64,000 nucleotides of DNA from CAVVDT01 sp963747005 (GTDB lineage: Bacteria > Pseudomonadota > Alphaproteobacteria > Rhizobiales > Aestuariivirgaceae): assembly GCA_963747005.1 (NCBI GenBank), contig CAVVDT010000004.1:372001-436000 (forward strand), in the 5' to 3' direction. The notes under the pieces were generated by a model, which saw only the letters and a program-made list of their open reading frames with translations, was not told where the DNA came from and did not search any database. A program made the position numbers and the translations under genes. Within the stretch, counting starts at the first letter, position 1. Every line of letters begins with the position of its first letter. Positions 33,810 to 42,022 of this stretch are shown here, piece after piece.

Positions 33810-35074
33810 GTTCCAGTCACCACCCGCGCCTGCTCGGTGCCACGCTGCCGGGTCCGCGACAGAAAGTCCTCGATCCGGTCGAATGCGCCGTTGATGGTCT
33901 GCTCGTCGACGCAATAGGCCATGCGCACGTGCCCCTCGCCAGACGGGCCGAACGCTGCGCCGGGCGTTACGGCGACGCCTGTTTGGTTGAGCAGCGCGAT
34001 GCTGAAGGCGCGCGAATCGGTTTGCGGGCCGATGATCTTCGGGAAGACGTAGTAGGCGCCTTGCGGCGGCACGCATTCGAAGAGCTGCGGCACGCGTTGA
34101 ATGCGCTCCAGGATCAGCTTGCGCCGGGCATCCAGTTGCGCACGAAATTCGCGCGGTGGCAGGGAGGGATCCTTGAGCGCAGCTATCGCTGCCACCTGCG
34201 AAATGCGCGGCGCGCAGATCAGCGCCGCGTCGTGGACCTTGAGAACATGCGGCGCCAGGCCGGGCGGAAGGATCATGTAACCCACCCGCCATCCGCTCAT
34301 GGCATAGGTCTTGGAAAACGTGAAAAGATAGGCAAGGCCGCCTTCGAAACTGGCTAGGAAAGCCGGATCGCCGTCGCCGGCATTGTCGCCGTAGACGAAA
34401 CGCGAATAGGGATCGTCGAGGATGACAAGCAGCCCGTGGCGCTGCGCGATCCTGCCGAGCGCCTCCAGCGATTGGTGCGAAAAGACCACACCGGTCGGGT
34501 TGTGGGGCGTGACCAGCAGGATCGCTTTGGTTCGCGCCGAGATCAGCCCCTCAAGCAGATCGGGGTCGAGCTGCCAGCCGCTTTTCTCATCCAGCGGCAG
34601 GTACACGCAACGCCCGTGGCACAAGCCGATCTGCAGGATGTGCGAAGCAAAACACGGATCGGTAACGATCACCTCATCACCCGGCTCCAGGATCGTCCTT
34701 AAAAGGGTCTGTATGCCCTCCATGTTTCCGGCAGTGATGACGACCTGTGTGTCAGGATCGATGCTGGCGCCGCCGCGGGCGGCAAAGTCCTGCGCCGCCA
34801 GGGCGCGCAGTTCGGCAAGCCCGTTGGGCAAAGTGTACTTGCCGATATCCGGGTCGCTCTCCAGCGCCGCGGCGACGGCCCTTCGGATCGGCGCCGGGGT
34901 TTGAAACGAGGGCAAGCCCCAGCTCAGCGATAACGCATCCGGCACCGAGGCGGCACGCATTGCCATGTCCTTGATGGCGGACATGCCGATGGCCGCCACA
35001 TCCGCAGCGACCCGCATTTCAGCTTTCATCGCGTCATCGCCTCTTCGGTCCGGCTTGATTTCTGTCTGAAGCAT
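33806..35074 (-). CDS. Class I/II PLP aminotransferase
   Basis: This 422-residue fold-type I aminotransferase has SWGLPSFQTP near the N terminus, a TPHNPTGVV turn, DDPYSRFVY and the PLP Lys in TFSKTYAMSGWRVGY. It resembles aspartate/aromatic or branched-chain aminotransferases, and its donor and acceptor are undetermined. An alternative ATG at 35029 (MKAEMRV) has the better Shine-Dalgarno (AGAGG), so the protein may be 407 residues. It converges with the Leu-type dehydrogenase, sharing four bases. It is 35 bp downstream of the second stress-protein gene, probably cotranscribed. Confidence 0.9.
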   Translation of the reverse strand: MLQTEIKPDRRGDDAMKAEMRVAADVAAIGMSAIKDMAMRAASVPDALSLSWGLPSFQTPAPIRRAVAAALESDPDIGKYTLPNGLAELRALAAQDFAARGGASIDPDTQVVITAGNMEGIQTLLRTILEPGDEVIVTDPCFASHILQIGLCHGRCVYLPLDEKSGWQLDPDLLEGLISARTKAILLVTPHNPTGVVFSHQSLEALGRIAQRHGLLVILDDPYSRFVYGDNAGDGDPAFLASFEGGLAYLFTFSKTYAMSGWRVGYMILPPGLAPHVLKVHDAALICAPRISQVAAIAALKDPSLPPREFRAQLDARRKLILERIQRVPQLFECVPPQGAYYVFPKIIGPQTDSRAFSIALLNQTGVAVTPGAAFGPSGEGHVRMAYCVDEQTINGAFDRIEDFLSRTRQRGTEQARVVTGT

Positions 35075-35109
35075 GGCGGCAATCCCGACATCGGTGAACC
35101 GGCCCGGAT

Positions 35110-35643
35110 CTAGCGTACGCAGATACAGGTCACCGGCGAAAGCTGCGCCAGCTTGTGCGATACGGAGCCGACCATGAGGGCCTTCAGATCCGACAGGCCG
35201 CGCGAGCCGGTGACGACGAGATCGATACCTCCGGCCGCGACAATGTCCAGGATCTGGCGAACCGGGTCGCCGTCCTCGATACGCTTGCTGACCTTGGTCA
35301 CCCCTTGCCTGCGGGCGCTCCTCTCGGCCTCATCGACAACTTGCTCGGCGATGGCCATGAGCACCTTGTTCGGGGTCGTTGCCTTTTCGGCAGGCATCAC
35401 GAAATCGGTCGGGAACCGCCCCGCCGCTACGGGAGCGAAGGCCTCGGCGACGGCGTGACCGCCTTCCGCCGCGAGGTGCTCGATCTCGGCCATATGCCGC
35501 AGGTTCTCCGGTATTTCCCGGCGCAGCAGAACATGCACCAACTCAACCTCGGCACCATATTTGGCGGCAATGTCGGAACCGAACGTGACGGCCTTTCTGG
35601 CATGGCTTGACCCGTCGGTAGCAATAAGAACCTTCCTGATCAT
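35110..35643 (-). CDS. Universal stress protein, UspA family (second)
   Basis: This 177-residue USP domain begins MIRKVLIATDGS and has the nucleotide motif in VVTGSRGLSDLKALMVGSVSHKL. An insertion of about 35 residues after the first strand pair (HLAAEGGHAVAEAF...) makes it longer than the first USP. An FNR/FixK-type box lies 57 bp upstream of the start, about the same position as at the first usp gene. Confidence 0.9.
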   Translation of the reverse strand: MIRKVLIATDGSSHARKAVTFGSDIAAKYGAEVELVHVLLRREIPENLRHMAEIEHLAAEGGHAVAEAFAPVAAGRFPTDFVMPAEKATTPNKVLMAIAEQVVDEAERSARRQGVTKVSKRIEDGDPVRQILDIVAAGGIDLVVTGSRGLSDLKALMVGSVSHKLAQLSPVTCICVR

Positions 35644-35699
35644 CTTTGCTCTCCCCCGTTTCCTGTTTGAAATCTATCAGGAACAGGGCCGAGTGGGCT

Positions 35700-35713
35700 T
35701 TGACATACCTCAA
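35700..35713. promoter_or_regulatory. FNR/FixK-type box upstream of second usp
   Basis: TTGAC-ATAC-CTCAA fits the TTGA-N6-TCAA core exactly. It lies 57-70 bp upstream of the stress-protein start, in the gap after the hydrogenase maturation gene. Confidence 0.5.
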
Positions 35714-35755
35714 TCTCAATCAGGCCAGATAAGAATGGGACAGTCCAGGCCGGTC

Positions 35756-36256
35756 TTACGCGTCGCCCTTCGCGTGCCGTTGCATCATCTGGTGCACTTC
35801 GGCCACAACCTTGTCGGCCACCAGCCTTGCGGCCGCCTGCACCTGCGGGACCATGGCAGCGCCCGCCTCGAAGGTTTCGCCCTCGACGGCATAGACCACG
35901 ATGTCGGCAGGCGCACAGTCCAGTGCCTGCGCCAGGGCAATCACCTCAGGAAGACCGAAGGCGTGGCTCGATGGCAGCGCCGGCGCCACAGGCAATTTGT
36001 GGCGCAAAGCGTCTATGCGGTGCACCCGTCCCGGCGTGCCCATCCTGGCGGCGTCCACGACGATGACACACTCAAAACCCGCCCAGTCGTCAATCAGTGC
36101 CAGGAGATCGCCGGAACGGGCGCGCAACTCGGCTTCGCCGGGCAACCGCCCGCCGAGGTTCTCGATGACAAGCGCGCCGACGCCATCATCGCCACGGTCG
36201 CGATTGCCAATGCCCACAACCAGCACGCGCTTGCCGCCGTGCTGCTTGCCGATCAT
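35756..36256 (-). CDS. [NiFe] hydrogenase maturation protease
   Basis: This 166-residue HycI/HyaD-type endopeptidase begins with VLVVGIGNRDRGDDGVG, whose Asp/Glu residues bind nickel of the precursor. Downstream are VVDAARMGTPG and HAFGLPEVIALA. It removes the C-terminal tail of the large subunit after metal insertion. It overlaps the large-subunit gene by ATGA, the natural partner. Confidence 0.92.
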   Translation of the reverse strand: MIGKQHGGKRVLVVGIGNRDRGDDGVGALVIENLGGRLPGEAELRARSGDLLALIDDWAGFECVIVVDAARMGTPGRVHRIDALRHKLPVAPALPSSHAFGLPEVIALAQALDCAPADIVVYAVEGETFEAGAAMVPQVQAAARLVADKVVAEVHQMMQRHAKGDA

Positions 36257-37542
36257 TGCCGCTCAACCGTCAGCTTGAGGAAGTGGGTCGAGCAGGAGAT
36301 ACAGGGATCGTAGTTGCGGATGGCCTGTTCGCAGCGATGCCGGATGGCGTCATCGGGCGCATCGACCATCGTCCCGGCGACGCCGGCGAGATCGGCCTCG
36401 ATGCTCGCCTGGTTCTGCGAGGTGGGGGGCACAATGCGTGCCTTCAGGATGCTGCCATCGGCTGCGAAGTCATAGCGATGCCAGCAGATGCCGCGTGGTG
36501 CCTCGGTGCAGCCAAAGCCGGTGGCAGCACGCGGCACGACGGAAATCGAGGCTCTGTCCGGCCGCTCATAGTCGGCAATGATGCGCAGGGCCTCTTCGCA
36601 CGCATAGACCACCTCGATCGCCCTGACGACGATGCTCTTGAACGGATTGGCGCACACAGGCCCGAGGCCGGCCTCCCTGGCGAGATCCTGCACCGGCGCC
36701 GGCAGACGGTCGAAATTGAGCGCATAGCGCGCCAGCGGGCCGACCAGATAGGCGCCGCGCCGACGGATCATCGAATGAAGCGCGGTGGAATGCGCCACAT
36801 GGCGCTCCTCGAACTCGTTGTCATAGTCGGCGATGTCGATGTCGATGTCACCGCTGGAGACGATGCGTCCCTCGTTGAAGGGATATTCGTCCGGATGCGC
36901 CAGCGCCACGAACTCATAGTCGAATGCGAAGTCGGGAAACGGAAAGCCCGCCACCCAGCGGGTGATGCCAATAGCATCGTCACGAGCGCGCTTGAGCATC
37001 GCGGCAAGCGGCGCGAGCTCTGCCTGCGTCGGGACCCGAAAGAACCCGCCCGGTCGGACATTGACCGGGTGAACCTCGCGCCCGCCCAGAAGGCGCAACA
37101 CCTCGTTGCCGGCCTTCTTGAGCGCCAGCCCCTTGCGCACCATGTCGCCATGCACCGATGCCATCTGGATACTGTCGGCAAAGCCGAGGAAATCGGGCGC
37201 ATGCAGCATGACGATGTGGAGCGCGTGGCTCTCGATCCATTCGCCGCAGTAAAGCAGCCGCCGCAGCGCCCGGAGCTGGCCTTCCACCTTGACGCCGAAG
37301 GCGGCCTCGATGGCATGCACGGCGCTCATCTGGTAGGCGACGGGACAGATGCCGCAGATGCGCGCCACGAGATCGGGCGTCTCCTCGTAGCCACGCCCGC
37401 GCAGGAAGGCCTCGAAAAAGCGCGGCGGCTCGAAGATGCGCAGGTTGGCCGCCGTCACCTTGCCGCCGGCAATGGTGAGATCAAGTGCGCCCTCCCCCTC
37501 GACGCGAGCGAGATAGTCGACCTTGATGGTCCTAGTCGCCAT
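36253..37542 (-). CDS. [NiFe] hydrogenase large subunit (group 3b-like)
   Basis: This 429-residue subunit has the nickel-iron ligands in RICGICPVAYQMS (about residues 61-73) and DPCISCSTH at the C terminus. A tail of nine residues (FLKLTVERQ) follows the terminal His and would be cleaved by the protease encoded next. Length and motif types fit group 3 enzymes, and the gene set (HydB, HydG, HydD, HydA) fits group 3b NADP-linked hydrogenase/sulfhydrogenase. The start chosen is the ATG before ATRTIKVDYLARVEG. The open frame before it is non-homologous. Confidence 0.92.
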   Translation of the reverse strand: MATRTIKVDYLARVEGEGALDLTIAGGKVTAANLRIFEPPRFFEAFLRGRGYEETPDLVARICGICPVAYQMSAVHAIEAAFGVKVEGQLRALRRLLYCGEWIESHALHIVMLHAPDFLGFADSIQMASVHGDMVRKGLALKKAGNEVLRLLGGREVHPVNVRPGGFFRVPTQAELAPLAAMLKRARDDAIGITRWVAGFPFPDFAFDYEFVALAHPDEYPFNEGRIVSSGDIDIDIADYDNEFEERHVAHSTALHSMIRRRGAYLVGPLARYALNFDRLPAPVQDLAREAGLGPVCANPFKSIVVRAIEVVYACEEALRIIADYERPDRASISVVPRAATGFGCTEAPRGICWHRYDFAADGSILKARIVPPTSQNQASIEADLAGVAGTMVDAPDDAIRHRCEQAIRNYDPCISCSTHFLKLTVERQ

Positions 37543-38308
37543 GCGCCTCGCTCTCCTTGCGAAACGGTTCGGCGGCGGCATTGAAGGTGGAAAGAACGCG
37601 CCTGATGTCGCGCGAATTCGCCCCCAAAGCCTGCCATTCGGCCGTCAGGGCGGCCATGTTGGGGCTCTCCATCGGCCCGAAGCAGCCGTAGCATCCGCGC
37701 CGGTAGGCCGGGCAGATGGCACCGCACCCGGCATGGGTGACGGGCCCCAGGCAGGGCGTGCCCTGCACCATGACGCATGTCGTGCCGCGCCGCTTGCATT
37801 CGATGCAGACGCTGTAGGCGGCGATTGCCGGCTTGCGTCGTGCCAGGAAGGCGGTAATCACCTCGATGAGTTGCAGCTTGTTGATCGGGCAGCCCCGAAG
37901 TTCGAAGTCCACCGGCACATGCGCCGAAATGGGCGTCGAGGTGGCAAGCGTGGAAATGAACTGCGGCGAGGCATAGACGGCAGCAACGAAGTCGTCGATG
38001 TCGGCGAAGTTGCGCAGCGCCTGGATGCCGCCGGCCGTGGCGCAGGCGCCGATCGTCACCAGATATGTCGATTGCGCCCTCACCTCCCGGATGCGTTCGG
38101 CGTCATGGGCCGTGGTGATCGAGCCCTCGACCAGCGAAAGGTCGTAGGGTCCTTCCGAGACGGCGCTGGAGGCTTCGGGGAAATTGGCGATCTCGATCGC
38201 ATCGGCCAGCGCCAGAAGCTCGTCCTCGCAGTCGAGCAGCGAGAGCTGGCAACCGTCGCAGGAAGCGAATTTCCACACCGCCAGTCGGGGGCGCTTGGCA
38301 TGTCGCAT
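37532..38308 (-). CDS. [NiFe] hydrogenase small subunit (group 3b-like)
   Basis: This 258-residue small subunit carries the proximal Fe-S ligands: SCDGCQLSLLD, GACATAGG, then CIECKRRGTTC and the Cys-rich segment to CYGCFGP. It relays electrons from NiFe to the FAD/Fe-S module. The ATG is preceded on the coding strand by GGGAGATCTGAA. Its 3' end overlaps the large-subunit start by 11 bases. Confidence 0.9.
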   Translation of the reverse strand: MRHAKRPRLAVWKFASCDGCQLSLLDCEDELLALADAIEIANFPEASSAVSEGPYDLSLVEGSITTAHDAERIREVRAQSTYLVTIGACATAGGIQALRNFADIDDFVAAVYASPQFISTLATSTPISAHVPVDFELRGCPINKLQLIEVITAFLARRKPAIAAYSVCIECKRRGTTCVMVQGTPCLGPVTHAGCGAICPAYRRGCYGCFGPMESPNMAALTAEWQALGANSRDIRRVLSTFNAAAEPFRKESEAHGD

Positions 38309-38309
38309 T

Positions 38310-39167
38310 TCAGATCTCCCGGATGGCGAAGATGGGCGCGATGCGATCAAAGCGCATGACCGGCCCGTCCTTGCAGATGAAATCGGGGCCGAACTGGCAA
38401 TGGCCGCACAGGCCGACGGCGCATTTCATATTGCGCTCCATGGAGAGATAGATGCGGGTTTCAGGCACACCCGCTGCCGTCAGGCCTGCGGCGGTGAAAC
38501 GCATCATCACCTCAGGCCCGCACACCATGGCGATGGTGCGCTCGGGGTCGAAGGCAGCGCGGGCGATGAGCCCCGGCACCACGCCGACGCTGCCGTGCCA
38601 GGAGGGATCGGCATGGTCGACCGTCACCTCGATGTCGACATCGAGGCGCTGGCGCCAGTCCTCCAGATCGCGGCGAAACAGCATCTCGGCCGGGTTGCGG
38701 GTCCCGAACAGCACCGTCACCCGCCCATAGCGCTCCCGGTGGTTCAGAATATGAAGGATCGCCGGCCGCAAGGGGGCAAGGCCAAGCCCGCCGGCCACGA
38801 GGACCACATCGCCGCCCTCGGCTTCGCTCAGCGGCCAGCCCACGCCAAAGGGCCCGCGAACGCCGAGCTGGGCGCCGGGGGCAAGGCCGCACAGGGCAGA
38901 ACTGACCGCGCCCACATTGCGCACCGTATGCACCAGCGGCTCGTCGTCACCCGGGATGCCGCTCAGGCTGATGGCAATCTCGCCGATGCCGAAAGCATAG
39001 AGCATGTTGAACTGACCGGGGTGGAAGTCGGCAACGCTGCCGGTCTCGGGCTTGAGCTCCAGCGATACCGTGTCGGGCAGTTCCCAGACAGCGGCTCGCA
39101 CCCTGAAGAAGGCCGGCAGGGAGCGACTGTCGCGAACCACTTCCATGTCAGTGCGGGCGGTAGACAT
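38310..39167 (-). CDS. Hydrogenase FAD/NAD(P)-binding diaphorase subunit (HydG-like)
   Basis: This 285-residue ferredoxin-NADP reductase-like protein has a FAD-binding beta barrel (HPGQFNMLYAFGIGE), an NAD(P) domain (LVAGGLGLAPLRPAI, MVCGPEVMMRF), and a C-terminal [2Fe-2S] site, C-x4-C-x2-C with a later Cys. This is the gamma subunit that reduces NAD(P)+ in group 3b hydrogenases. The start used is the ATG before STARTDMEV; it overlaps the end of the cyclic-nucleotide-type gene by 20 bases, which may couple translation. Confidence 0.9.
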   Translation of the reverse strand: MSTARTDMEVVRDSRSLPAFFRVRAAVWELPDTVSLELKPETGSVADFHPGQFNMLYAFGIGEIAISLSGIPGDDEPLVHTVRNVGAVSSALCGLAPGAQLGVRGPFGVGWPLSEAEGGDVVLVAGGLGLAPLRPAILHILNHRERYGRVTVLFGTRNPAEMLFRRDLEDWRQRLDVDIEVTVDHADPSWHGSVGVVPGLIARAAFDPERTIAMVCGPEVMMRFTAAGLTAAGVPETRIYLSMERNMKCAVGLCGHCQFGPDFICKDGPVMRFDRIAPIFAIREI

Positions 39168-39606
39168 CGAGCAATTGCAGTTGCGTGGCATGCAGACCCT
39201 TGACCAGCATGGGCAGGAACAGCTTCATCATCTCGTAGCCGAGCCTCGGGTCGGCCTCGCACTTGCCGCGCAGGCACTCAGCATCGATGCCGATGGCCCG
39301 CGTAAGCTCCACCGCGCGGGCATCGTACATCCAGCGATAGGGCGGCACCAGCCAGGCAGCGCCCACCACATCGTCTCGATGCAACGTTGCAATGACGACG
39401 GGTGACTGGCCGGGTGTCAGGATCTCCAGCGCCACCTTGCCATGACGGATGACCATAAACTCATCGGCGGCAGCGCTTTCGCGGAACAGATACTGGCCGG
39501 CATCGAAGCGGCGATTGCGGGCGCAGCCGGAGATGATGCGATAGTGCTCGGGCGACAGGGCCGCGAAAAGCGGCAGCTCCTTCAAGAGCGCATCGATCTT
39601 CTTCAT
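39148..39606 (-). CDS. Cyclic-nucleotide-binding-domain protein without DNA-binding domain
   Basis: This 152-residue single CRP/Popeye-type beta roll has FDAGQYLFRESAAADEFMVIRHGKVAL and a following roll segment. There is no helix-turn-helix at the C terminus, so it is not a full Crp/Fnr regulator. A full PRAARS-type phosphate cassette for cAMP is not visible, so the ligand may differ. It lies between hydB and hydG with ATGA overlap on one side, so it is probably made with the hydrogenase and may regulate or dock to the complex. It is the odd gene of this operon. Confidence 0.82.
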   Translation of the reverse strand: MKKIDALLKELPLFAALSPEHYRIISGCARNRRFDAGQYLFRESAAADEFMVIRHGKVALEILTPGQSPVVIATLHRDDVVGAAWLVPPYRWMYDARAVELTRAIGIDAECLRGKCEADPRLGYEMMKLFLPMLVKGLHATQLQLLDVYRPH

Positions 39607-40742
39607 GATGTTGCGGCCTCCGCCTTCTCCACACTCGCCCGGATGGCCGCGGCCTCTTCGGTGATGTCGATGCCGACCGGGCACCAGGTAATGCAGCGGC
39701 CGCAGCCGACGCAGCCCGAGGTGCCGAACTGGTCGTACCAGCGGGCGAGCTTGTGGGTCATCCACTGCCGATAGCGCGAGGCGGCGGTCTTGCGCACGCT
39801 GCCGCCGTGAATATGGGAAAAGTCGAGGGTGAAACAGGAATCCCATTCCCGCGTGCGTTCCGCGACGCTGCCGGCGAGATTGCTGTGGTCGACCACGGTG
39901 GTGCAAAAACACGTCGGGCACACCATGGTGCAATTGCCGCAGGTCAGGCAGCGCTCGGCCACCTTGTCCCATTGCGGATGGGTCAGATTGCCTTGCAGCA
40001 GTTCCTTCAGGCCAGACGTCTCCAGCACTCGCCCCATATTGCCCGCCGTGCGCTGGCTGACCGCCTCGGCTGCCGCAATGTCGGCATCGCTTGCGGGCTC
40101 GTGCGGCACCTCGGTGAGGATTGCGGCGCCGGCCTCGCTGTCGCACTCGACCAGAAAGGCATGCCGCTCGGCATCGATGAGCTCAGTCAGGCAGAGATCG
40201 AAGCCGGACGAGACTTTCGGTCCGGTTTGCATGGAGACGCAAAAGCAGGTCTCGGCGGCCTCGGCGCAATTGACCGCGACGATGAAGGCATCGCGGCGGC
40301 GAAGATCGTAGCCCCTGTCCTTGAAGGGGCCGTCGAGAAATACCCGGTCCTGCACGGCGATGGCGCTGATCTCGCAGGCGCGCACGCCGAGGAAGGCATA
40401 GCGCGGCGTCTCCTCGTCAGCGGTTTCGAGCTTCAATCCGTCATCGCTCTTGCACACCTTCCACAAGGACTCGCTTGGCGGATGCAGGAACCGCTTCCAC
40501 GAATGCGGGCCCACGGCATAGCCGAAAACCGCAGCATCATCGCGCCGTTCCAGCCGATAGCGGCCCGCTTCCTGGCGATCGCGCCATCCAGCCGGCAGGT
40601 CGTCGGCAGAGGCAATATCGTCATAGACGATGGCGCCGTCGCTCAAGCGCGGCCCGAGCACCCGGTAGCCACGCCCCGCCAGAACCCGCACCAGAGCATC
40701 GAGACCGGCCAGAGCGATGAGAGCGGTGCTGCCTGAACTCAT
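39603..40742 (-). CDS. Hydrogenase iron-sulfur subunit (HydB-like)
   Basis: This 379-residue Fe-S electron carrier, the beta subunit of group 3b hydrogenases, has two [4Fe-4S] ferredoxin motifs in its C-terminal part, in CLTCGNCTMVCPTCFC and CVGCGRCITWCPVGID, and an N-terminal part with Cys residues (GVRACEISA, ETCFCVSMQTGP). It is the first gene of the operon. The start at 40742 is the ATG before SSGSTALI. An FNR/FixK-like box lies 70 bp upstream. Confidence 0.9.
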   Translation of the reverse strand: MSSGSTALIALAGLDALVRVLAGRGYRVLGPRLSDGAIVYDDIASADDLPAGWRDRQEAGRYRLERRDDAAVFGYAVGPHSWKRFLHPPSESLWKVCKSDDGLKLETADEETPRYAFLGVRACEISAIAVQDRVFLDGPFKDRGYDLRRRDAFIVAVNCAEAAETCFCVSMQTGPKVSSGFDLCLTELIDAERHAFLVECDSEAGAAILTEVPHEPASDADIAAAEAVSQRTAGNMGRVLETSGLKELLQGNLTHPQWDKVAERCLTCGNCTMVCPTCFCTTVVDHSNLAGSVAERTREWDSCFTLDFSHIHGGSVRKTAASRYRQWMTHKLARWYDQFGTSGCVGCGRCITWCPVGIDITEEAAAIRASVEKAEAATS

Positions 40743-40811
40743 CACGTGCTCGCCCTCTCCCTCATGCGATGCCTGCCGCGCTGAAAGCCGGCAACCGGGA
40801 CTCGCATGACA

Positions 40812-40825
40812 ATGATCCAGATAAA
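40812..40825. promoter_or_regulatory. Weak FNR/FixK-type box upstream of the hydrogenase operon
   Basis: On the operon strand it reads TTTAT-CTGG-ATCAT, eight of ten matches. It lies 70-83 bp before the first start codon and is similar in sequence to the box before the N-ATPase read on its reverse strand (TTGATCTGGATCGG). Confidence 0.4.
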
Positions 40826-40852
40826 CTTCGGCGATGGCAAGGCGCTGCTGCC

Positions 40853-40872
40853 GGCCTGCAGGCTTGCAGGCC
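40853..40872 (-). terminator. Stem-loop after the aldo/keto reductase gene
   Basis: Perfect 8-bp inverted repeat GGCCTGCA-N4-TGCAGGCC lies 38 bp past the reductase stop. There is no T run in either direction, so it may be a weak terminator or transcript-stabilising hairpin. Confidence 0.4.
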
Positions 40873-40909
40873 TTCCCCGTCGAGGGAAACAGACTTCCAT
40901 TGGCAGTTC

Positions 40910-41857
40910 TCAGGCCCCGGCGCGGTCCAGCAACGTGAGGTCGTCGGCTGAAAGCGCCAGCTCCGCAGCGCGGGCAAGGCTCTGCACCTGGGCAACCGAG
41001 GTGGCCGACGCGATGGGTGCCGTCACTCCCGGTTGGGCCATCAGCCACGCCAGCGCGACTTCGGCGGGCCTGGCATTGCTCCGCAAGGCCACCGCATCGA
41101 GCGCCTCCAGGATGCGCATGCCGCGCGGGTTGAGATAGCCTTCGATGCCACTACCCCGCGGGCTTTGGCCGAGGTCGGCCTTGCTGCGATACTTGCCGCT
41201 CAGGAATCCTTTCGCCAGGGCATAATAGGTGATGACCCCGATATCTTCGGCAATACACAGATCCTGCAGCGGCCCGGCAAATTTCGAACGGTCATAGAGG
41301 TTGTGCTCGGGTTGCAGCACGTCATAGCGCGGCAGGCCGAACTTCTTCGCCACGTCGAGAGCCTCGCGCAACTGCCCGGCATCGAGGTTCGATGCACCGA
41401 TGGCGCGGACCTTGCCCTTCTGCAACAGGCGCTGATAGGCACCGAGCGTTTCTTCGTAGGGCGTCGCCGGATCAGGCCAATGCGACAGGTAGAGATCGAT
41501 CGCCTCGATGCCGAGCCGGCGCAGCGAGGCATCGACGGCCTCTTCAATGTAGCGCGCGCCAAGGCCCTTGCGGCCTTCGCCCATGTCCGATCCGACCTTG
41601 GTGATGATGACCATCCGGTCGCGATTGCCGCGCGCCTTGAGCCACTTGCCGATGATGGTCTCCGACTCGCCGCCCTTGTGGCCCGGCGCCCATGCCGAAT
41701 AGACGTCCGCCGTATCGATGGCCGTGAAGCCGGCGTCGGCAAAACTGTCGAGAACGGCAAACGAAGCAGGTTCATCAGCGGTCCACCCGAAGACGTTGCC
41801 GCCAAGGACAAGCGGAGCGATATCGATACCTGTGCGACCGAGGGGGCGTAATTTCAT
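40910..41857 (-). CDS. Aldo/keto reductase
   Basis: This 315-residue AKR barrel has the tetrad visible as D48 in AIDTADVYS, Tyr in that motif, Lys in VIITKVGSDMG and His in LYLSHWPDP. It reduces aldehydes or ketones with NADPH. The start at 41857 is the second of two close ATGs; GGAG lies six bases before it. Substrate unknown. It is upstream of the hydrogenase operon on the same strand, separated by a stem-loop and the FNR-like box. Confidence 0.9.
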   Translation of the reverse strand: MKLRPLGRTGIDIAPLVLGGNVFGWTADEPASFAVLDSFADAGFTAIDTADVYSAWAPGHKGGESETIIGKWLKARGNRDRMVIITKVGSDMGEGRKGLGARYIEEAVDASLRRLGIEAIDLYLSHWPDPATPYEETLGAYQRLLQKGKVRAIGASNLDAGQLREALDVAKKFGLPRYDVLQPEHNLYDRSKFAGPLQDLCIAEDIGVITYYALAKGFLSGKYRSKADLGQSPRGSGIEGYLNPRGMRILEALDAVALRSNARPAEVALAWLMAQPGVTAPIASATSVAQVQSLARAAELALSADDLTLLDRAGA

Positions 41858-42022
41858 CTGCATCTCCGAGAGGTTTGAAGTGGTGTCCTTGGCGGTACAA
41901 ACGACATTGCCGCTCCAGGCCGATCGGTCCAGCATTGCTCGCGAGATCGAGCGTGGCAATGGCTCATCATGTCTCGAGCCGGCCGCAGCGTACGCAGGGC
42001 ACGGCTCGATGATGGTGCCGCG

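Noticed and set aside
36256..37584. 442-codon open frame on the + strand opposite the hydrogenase large subunit
   Set aside because: The reverse strand has the CxxC nickel ligands and operon overlaps; the + frame is an antisense shadow.
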